This document shows, in pieces, positions 57,299 to 64,000 of a DNA stretch of 64,000 nucleotides. The position numbers and the translations under genes are program-made. The DNA is taken from contig OY986972.1 of the NCBI GenBank assembly GCA_963920575.1, forward strand, positions 16,286,502-16,350,501, in the 5' to 3' direction. The notes beneath the pieces are model-generated. The model did no database searches. It saw only the letters and a program-made list of their open reading frames with translations, and had not been told where the DNA came from. The DNA comes from Narthecium ossifragum. Lineage: Eukaryota > Streptophyta > Magnoliopsida > Dioscoreales > Nartheciaceae. Every line of letters starts with the position of its first letter. Position 1 is the first letter of the stretch.

Positions 57299-59657
57299 TG
57301 TCGCGCCCCGACCCGCGAAAGCCCAACCTGGCCCGGCGACGCGAACCGGAACCTACAAAACGCGGAAAAAGAACGGCGAGGGTTCCCTCTAACCTATTGG
57401 TCTCCCTAACAATTCACCCAAGCACCCTCAATTAAAGATACAACAATGATTAGCATAACCTCGAACCACAGATTAAAAACTCAAAGTGTTAATATACATA
57501 TCCTCGGAGAGGGGAAGATTCGAATACAACATTACTCCCGTAGGAGACTAACTAACAAAAGGGGTAAAAGCAGTAAATATCGCCACCTCTCAAAAGCCAC
57601 CAGGCGCCGCCGCACCGCCGACCAACTGCCCGGTAAGGGGCACAGAGGAAGAGCTGACGCCTGCACCTGCAAAACGCATCCCGGGTAGGAGTAAGCACTA
57701 AGCTCAGTAGGGATCTACACTATGACACACAGAAGGAAGAGGGAAACGCAACAGTGTCGCCCTTAAGTAGGACCTGGGTGTATACAGGGGTCCCATAACC
57801 CCACCGCGTGTCCCTGAGGCCCAGGAGCAGCCATCAATAGCAGGAACAACACTGGCGACACACAAGCTGAGTAGGCAACTTCACTACTCCCCGGGTCAGC
57901 ACAGTGGGACACCGGCTACATCTCAGCATCTGACTCAAGGCTGACACGACCTCTACAATCATCAAGCCACAAGTGCACCAGTCATCTAAGCCTATCATCG
58001 AATCGAGTGGGCACCATAATTCAAACCGGGTCCAAACAACCCAACCCCGGTCCTAGGGCTAAGTCCGAGCTTCCAGTCTCGGGACGGCGACCCAAGTATC
58101 ACCCACGCCCTAACCAATGCAACTAATCCACAAAACAACAATGCATGCTATGACATACACATATAAGAAGCAAAGCATGCAACAGTATGTCAAGCATCAT
58201 ATAGGTCTACTGGATCGCTGCAGTGGTACTACCAACCGCTGCCAGCCGATCCGCAGCGGGTCCCGCCATTACGACGGTACCACGACCGTCAACCGCGAAC
58301 TCTTGCAACGGGAAGCAAACCCGAAAACGATGATGAACAAAAAAACAATATAATATTATATTCCGAAATATAATATTATATTCAAACACCCAAAACAACC
58401 ACTTAGGGGCTAATTGATCCCGTCGATCCGACATCCAAACGACGTCGGATTCAAGATCCAACTTAGCCACCGGTAGGTGTATATACCATGATCAACGTAT
58501 CCAAACATCATAATCATCCAACGGTTGGATTAACGGGAAACACCAATCAAAAGTCACTGATCAAACCAACTTACCCATTCATTGCTGCAACGCAGCCCTC
58601 CAGCAAACAATTCCTCACAAATCGTAGAAAACTCGAAAAAATATGAAATAAGATGGAATGGAAAGCTAACGAAGAGATCTACAACTCTTATGTTTATCAA
58701 AAACCAAGATCATGTACACGCCGGCCGAAAAACTCGCCGCAAGCCGGCTGTTCTTCAAGAACAGCAGAAAACCAGAAATCTGAAACTAATCATGCAATAA
58801 ACCTACTCAAATCTCAACCAAATAATATGAAACTCATATCAGTAATTCTAACAGGTATAAGGAATCCAACAAAATAAGGATCAACAAGATCCAACGGCTA
58901 GATCTAGAGAAAACCCGAAAACAACTCCAGTTGGTATAACCCTACCTAGCTGCGCTTTCCTCGGCTGATTCCCCGCGAGTTGATCACCAACAAGGTTCCA
59001 AACCACTTCAGGGATCTTCCTCTCGTTGTCACGGATCCAACGAGCCTTAGAACGCCGAAAAAGATGGTCGGAGGAGGGAGAACGGAGGTGAGGAAGTGGG
59101 TTGCCGGAAACAGGGGAAAGAACAGAGCTTTCGGGAGAAGAAAGGAGAAGGAAGAAGAAAGAAGAAAGGAGGAGAAGGAGGAAGAGAAGGGGAAGAAAAG
59201 GAGGGAAAGGGGAAGGGGAAAGCCGGGGGAAGGGGGAAAAAGTGAGGGGAGGGGAGGGAAAGTCCTCCCCCTCTCTGACAGGGGAGAGCGACGGCCAGCG
59301 GTGGCCGTCCTCGCGAAGCAGAAAAGCCACCGACGCGAGTCCGATCGGTCGCGCCAAGGAGCGATCGATCGCTCGCGCCCTAGCTCGATCCAACCACCGA
59401 CTCGCTCACGAGTCCGACCGATCGCTCCAAGGAGCGATCGATCGCTCGAGGGTTGTCAGCTGCCCAAAGGCAAGCTTCCGCGCACCCGAGCTGGGATCTT
59501 CCGATCCCGGGTCCATCTAGCCATTCTAAATAAACACTAACACAAACAAGGCCAGTGTGTGCACACGCAGGTGTGAAACAAACCAACAATGCGCAATTTA
59601 CCAAATTGCCCTTGCGGTCTACAACGAGCCACAGGAGTAGAGGGGCAGGTCCTCACA
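57299..59657 (-). repeat. 5' LTR of the truncated chromovirus
   Basis: The 2359-bp LTR runs, on the minus strand, TGTGAGGACCTGCCCC… to …GGGGCGCGACA. It is the same family as LTR 'G' (46923-49143): they share the start, the array and 'gcgatcgatcgctcc' text. GC-rich A/G frames at 58980-59520 are LTR sequence. The outer flank begins TGAAG; the matching duplication is lost with the 3' end. Confidence 0.88.
59343..59443. repeat. Palindrome array, 20-bp register
   Basis: Sites of the CGATCG type start at 59343, 59363, 59383, 59416 and 59436. Steps within groups are exactly 20 bp, matching the pair at 47139/47159. Confidence 0.85.
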
Positions 59658-59880
59658 TGAAGGGTTTCATATTCAATTTTTCATGCACTTTTGTCTATTG
59701 AAATGACTAAATTGCCCTCAAAAGAAATATTAAAAATCTAGAATTTTGTCATAATAGCTAAGTACATTTTAGTAATTTCTTCTAAGCATTGTGAAAATAA
59801 CTAGAATGCCTTGGGATAACTAGAGGGACTCAGGTTTTTTTCTTTCTCCCAAGAGCATTTGAATTCAATTGAATCTCTTA

Positions 59881-60100
59881 GGGGTCGTTTGGTTGCATGT
59901 ATCAGTTGATGCATTGAGTTAGTTGATGTTGCACCAGTAGCTACAGTACTAGCATAATCTGTTTGTTTAGTTGTTTGTATCAACTGATGCAGTATTAGCT
60001 CGTTTTCTGTTTGGTTGGTATGTATTGTAACAGCTGATATAGATGTTTTATCTAATCCTTTGTTTGGTTGGTATGTATTGCATTGGTTAGAATAACCCCC
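59881..60100. mobile_element. MITE related to the one at 1861
   Basis: It begins GGGGTCGTTTGGTTGCATG after TTA and shares 'atcagttgatgcatt' and 'ctgtttggttggtatgtatt' phrases with 1861-2050. The right end (near 'aataaccccc') is degraded, so the inverted repeat is not intact. Confidence 0.5.
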
Positions 60101-60389
60101 TATATCCCTTGGTGAGATTACCCTCACTCTTGATACATATCATATTATTTCTTTAGCTATTTTTTATTTAGCTATATTCTTTCTTTAGCTATATTTATAT
60201 CACTCAAATTTTTATCTTACGTGATGTAAATATCCTTTTGATGAAAGATTCTCTCATCGATGTTATCAAATTTTTCATCATCTATTTCTAACATATCTGT
60301 CATCCATATATGCTATATTTATTATAAGAGAAAGCAGAATGCCCTTGTACACGGTTTTGACAAACAACAACCAATGATCATCAACAAAT

Positions 60390-60673
60390 CTAACCATGGC
60401 TTCTAGAATCAGAAACCTAGTGAATTTTTCTCGACTCTACACTTGAATACTGTCCGATGACATGAGCATGCGGTATGCAGGGCTCACCTTTAGCAAGGGT
60501 TGCAACATTGTCGAACAAATACTGCTTTGGAAGTCTGCCGACAACGTTGCCTTCCTCGTTTCCATCTTTATCCAAGAAGGCTAAAGTGTGGGATACCTTC
60601 CACGCCAAACTCATCAAGCTCCTACTCCCATTTTGTGTTATCCACATTCAACATGACAAAAATCATGTGATTC
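60390..60673 (-). pseudogene. Fragment of HCF164-like thylakoid thioredoxin gene
   Basis: The minus-strand text encodes the C-terminal part of HCF164, the thioredoxin-like thylakoid membrane protein needed for cytochrome b6f assembly. Visible are 'FVMLNVDNTKWE', 'ELDEFGVEGIPHF', 'LDKDGNEEGNVVGRLPKQYL' and 'VIGQYSSVESRK', ending with 'VSDSRSHG'. It has a one-base shift near 60590 and two CAG to TAG changes (one at 60417-60419, one after 'NTKWE'). The upstream WCxxC active-site part is missing; the fragment begins at a splice-like ACAG|GA at 60673. It is a dead fragment of a gene whose working copy must be elsewhere. Confidence 0.8.
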
Positions 60674-61460
60674 CTGTAAGAAAGATGACCATGAACAAAG
60701 CAAAGATGACAAAATTCGTATGATTCCTGTATTTGTTTTACCTGCTCAAGATGACAAATTCAACATGAGAAATTTTATTTGCAGAAGAATGCAATATGAT
60801 GAGAATAGATACCAAAAAAAGCAACCTCTGCAAGTATTCAAAAAAAATTTCCATGATCCGTAAATAGAATCTCTGTTTGTACAGTGACATGGGCCATGAT
60901 AGTTTACAACTTTCGCTAGCAAGTAAGAGCCTTAGTTCACAGTCAAACAATTATTCCATAAGAACACGATAAGCAAGAACTATAACAGACTCCACCATGC
61001 TCCTAAGGGCATTTATAAAGAATAAAGCAAATGATATATGTGATTAACCATGAACAAAATATGTTGCATCATACAAAATAGCAGCAATATAATATATATA
61101 AACTAGCATATATAAGCTACTAGTGTTGTTGCGATTACACAATCACAACAATACAATAATTTGGAATCTCAAAAAGCCAAAATATGCTGCAATCATACAT
61201 AATAGCAGCATCACATCCAAAATGTCAATGTTAAATGATCTCAAGTCTCAAATATCAATAAAGAAACATTGTTTCATTAAAAGAACCATGTCTCTAGTGG
61301 CCTAAGAAGCATGGGATTCTGATCCGCACATCTCGTATGTCCACTCCCCGCCATCGTCAAATCTAGTAATGTTGGCAATAAACTTGTCAAGCCAAAACAC
61401 CCTCAATCGAACTGACTTAGCCATGAACCTCTAGCATCAGTGTCCGTCCTGAGAAGACGG
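60674..61460. other. AT-rich stretch, no gene recognised
   Basis: Two diverged copies of a 'ggaatcata…tttgtcat' phrase occur near 60665-60735, suggesting a local duplication at the broken end of the HCF164 fragment. No coding frame of interest otherwise. Confidence 0.55.
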
Positions 61461-62387
61461 TCATTTGCCTCGGCAAGATCTTCCTGCTTGTAGCCGTTTC
61501 CATATTTTTTCAAGACTTATAACTTCTTTATAGAGATCATCAACAAATTGGCACGTCTTCGAAGTCTTGAATGAACTGACTACTTTGTCTACAACTATAG
61601 CAACCTTCTCAAGTGAATCCATAGCTATAGCATCCAAATCAGTGCTCTTCTTCCCCTTCTTCTTTGGACGCATGGAATCATTTTTGACATTAGTTGTAGA
61701 TCCAGGACTTTGTACGTTTTGAATATAATTTTCATCAAGTGGGTCGCTAGGGTCAAGATCTTCCACAAATGGGGCAGTAGAATCCGTAGAAAGTTGTGAT
61801 GAGGTAGGGGGATCATAAAACGTTCTTGCAAACTGCCCCCTTGCTTGCTCCCCTCCGCAAACAATAGCCAAGTTGTCGTAGTCATCGATAGGCTTGTTGA
61901 TATAGGGGGTATCTTTTGGGTTTGCCTAAGAATAAGAAAACACATTCTAAGCAAATACATGTGTTTATTCTAAACAATATTGATAGCTTAAACAAAAAAA
62001 GGCAATGTATACCATCAAATATGTTGCTGCCACCTCATCATCCAACACAATCTTCTTCTCAGCTTCGATCCAATTAGCTCCGCTTAACTTCTTGACTCTT
62101 TGAATCGCTTTCTAGATATTCCTCAAGTGTCTAAGATGGTAGTTGATATTCCTTTCCGTCAATTCATACCTTAAGGGAAACTTCTCACGGAGCGCCTTGG
62201 ATGTAGCGGTGATAGCGGGGGACTTGAAATGTTTTTCCACCTTCATACCCATTTCAGCCTGTGCTGCTAAAGTACTTAGTAGTACTTTATCCATCGCGAC
62301 TGTCCATTTCAACAATGTCTTACCTTTACCCTTTACTTTCTCGATTTCAGTAGGGCTTGCAATCTCTTCAACTTGTTATAGGTCCAT
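61461..62387 (-). pseudogene. PIF/Harbinger ORF1: Myb/SANT-like DNA-binding protein, with two nonsense changes
   Basis: It has two exons: 62387-62013 and 61925-61461, joined in phase 0 (LM|ANPKD). Exon 1 encodes the Myb/SANT-like domain: 'LLKWTVAMDKVLLSTLAAQ' and 'NYHLRHLRNI'. Exon 2 starts 'ANPKDTPYINKPIDDYDNLA', as in the plant Myb/SANT-like family used as partner of PIF transposases. Codon 4 is TAA (expected CAA), and a TAG at 62112-62114 replaces a Trp codon before 'KAIQRVKKLSGANW'. The partner protein would bind the element ends and bring the transposase; this copy cannot. Confidence 0.75.
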
Positions 62388-62722
62388 GACCTATATAATT
62401 ATTCAATAACAACTAATCCATAACTTCGAATTCAAGACATGATAGAAAGCACATATATAAAATAAACAAATGTGTACAATTTTCCCTTATGAAGACACAA
62501 ACTTATCTAATAGAGACACAATGTTAGCCAATTGGGTACATTATAAAAACACACTTATAAAATAAGCAAATGTGTACAATTTTCCCTTATGAAGACATAA
62601 ACTTCTCTAATAGAGACACAATGTTCCTTTATAAAATAGCCATTTGGGTACATGATAGAAGCACACTTAAACACAACCATAACGTGAAAACAAAATTATC
62701 TGATAATACGTTAACGCTGCTA

Positions 62723-63605
62723 CTACATCTCTTGTGCCATCATTTCTCTTAAATCGGTCCACTCTCTAGCATCCTCCCTTACCTCTCTTTGACCCCTATT
62801 TGTAGGAATAGACATTGCTATCCATTCCTCCTCGGTTGGGACACCAGAATCTCCACCATTGTATAAGATGTAATTATGAAGTATGCAATATGCTAAAACA
62901 AGATCTTCTTGCGTAGGAAATGGATAAAATGGACGAGATGTAAGGATCTTAAAACGATTCTTCATGAACATGAATGCACATTCAATGCTAGTTCGAAGTG
63001 ATGAATGTAGAAATTTATACAGCTCTTTGTGATCAGATGGCTTATTTCTACCCCATTCCTTAAGGTGGTATTTGACACCACGGTAAGGAGATAAGAAACT
63101 GGGTCTCATTACATAATCAGCGTCACATAGGTAGAATTTACCTACAACATTTTAAGTTCTATGTTAATTTAACGATTAAAAAGTCGTAATTGACGTGATT
63201 ATTGTAAGCAATTGAACATACCCTCAGGAATCTTTAAGTCATTAGGCCTTTTCAAGGCATCTCGTAGTATGAAAGCATCGTGAGCGGAACCCTCCCAACC
63301 GGCTAACACATAAGTGAACTTCAAGTCGAAGTCCACGACAACTAAGACATTCTGCGTAGGATATGGTTTTCGCCCTCGAAATGGAGCAACCATTTCTGCA
63401 GGCGATGATGCTTGGACATGAGTCTCATCAATGGCACCAACACAATTCTGGCAAATTCAGAAATATGTATCAAGCTATGTAAGGGCAACAACTATGTTAC
63501 GAATCAAAGGACATTGTGGGTGTGAATTACCTTGAACCATGGCAGGTATTTTTGCCGCAATGATATGTATAGATGTGTGGTCACATTCGGAGGATGTATG
63601 TATGT
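62723..63605 (-). pseudogene. PIF/Harbinger transposase, N-terminus missing
   Basis: Three exons are visible: about 63605-63530, 63447-63222 and 63141-62723, all with GT-AG ends. Exon 1 ends 'LYISLRQKYLPWFK'. Exon 2 continues 'NCVGAIDETHVQASSPAEMV' with the first catalytic Asp, and 'AGWEGSAHDAFILRD' with the second. Exon 3 starts 'KFYLCDADYVMRPSFLSPYR' and has the catalytic Glu in 'SIECAFMFMKNRFKIL', then 'CILHNYI'. So the DDE triad is intact, but before 63605 homology stops and unrelated text begins. It lies upstream of ORF1 on the same strand. Confidence 0.85.
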
Positions 63606-64000
63606 TCGACAATAAAATCGAGATCTCGGGGGAACGAGATTTGTTAATTTTATTGTGATCAAAAGTTTGAACTACATGATGGGATTTGCGGGAACAACAC
63701 TCCTGAGTTCCCAACATCATCACAAGCTGCAGATCCTCTTTTCTTTGGGAACTGCATACCGATGATGAGATTGACAACCCATCAATTACAACCCAAAAGG
63801 GAAAACCCCTGATTAAGGATTCGGGCCTTAAAATCCCGTTACATCCAAAATGAAAAATAAGAAGATGAAGAAGAAAGGAAATAAGAAGGATCTTGGGTGA
63901 AGGCTTAGGCCTTCGACCCGCACCTTCGTTGCCGATCTCTTGCTTTGGATTTTTGGTTTGATGGCACGATCTTCAAGGAAATAAGTTTCCTTCTCCTATC
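63606..64000. other. Unassigned sequence cutting the transposase N-terminus
   Basis: The text right of 63605 does not continue the transposase frame. It may be another insertion extending beyond the window. The 100-codon frame 63475-63777 (minus) runs across exon and flank in a wrong frame. Confidence 0.4.

Noticed and set aside
59101..59520. 139-codon Lys/Arg/Glu-rich frame
   Set aside because: Purine-rich LTR sequence of the chromovirus at 57299-59657; the related LTR 'G' has the complementary pyrimidine-rich stretch.

Overview
The window is nuclear DNA from a flowering plant with a large, repeat-rich genome. Evidence: spliced GT-AG genes, Ty3/gypsy and Ty1/copia retrotransposons primed by plant-type initiator-Met and Asp tRNA sites, hAT and PIF/Harbinger DNA transposons, and fragments of plant-specific genes. 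The GC-rich first exon of the one intact gene hints at a monocot, but this is not proven. No bacterial operons, rRNA or complete tRNA genes were seen.

The only complete host gene is a two-exon NFD4/nodulin-like major facilitator transporter on the minus strand (9677-12353). Host fragments are a GRF zinc-finger exon cut by an LTR (12948-13097) and a broken piece of the thylakoid thioredoxin-like gene HCF164 (60390-60673). Nearly everything else is transposable-element sequence.

Layout. 1-2430: LTR fragments and a MITE. 2760-7610: a decayed hAT transposon with a second hAT copy nested in it. 7620-12947: gene-bearing interval. 13098-37638: a nest in which an Athila-like LTR holds a copia-like solo LTR and a chromovirus-type solo LTR; the latter holds a 13.1-kb chromovirus, whose coding region holds a further solo LTR. 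An inverted second Athila-like LTR and its non-coding internal region follow. 37639-42328: LTR pieces, a solo LTR and a gypsy 3' LTR. 42329-51892: a minus-strand copia element broken by two gypsy LTR insertions and a non-autonomous hAT. 53385-54635: a GC-rich element with inverted ends. 54672-59657: a truncated chromovirus. 59881-63605: a MITE, the HCF164 fragment and a PIF/Harbinger element.

Target-site duplications read directly from the sequence order many insertions: ATTTT (14046-15099), ATTTT (15226-31671), CGATG (19272-22746), ATAAT (38504-40891), GTCAC (42740-45130) and an imperfect CTATC/CTGTC (16627-29732).

The most unusual pattern is an architecture shared by LTRs of unrelated retrotransposon families: arrays of short palindromes with an ATCGAT or TCGA core in fixed register. 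In one class the palindromes come in pairs 20-24 bp apart, repeated about every 60-75 bp. In the other they lie exactly 12 bp apart in doublets and triplets. In several LTRs the array lies just upstream of a TATA box. I know of no description of this as a system; it is the main candidate for something new here.
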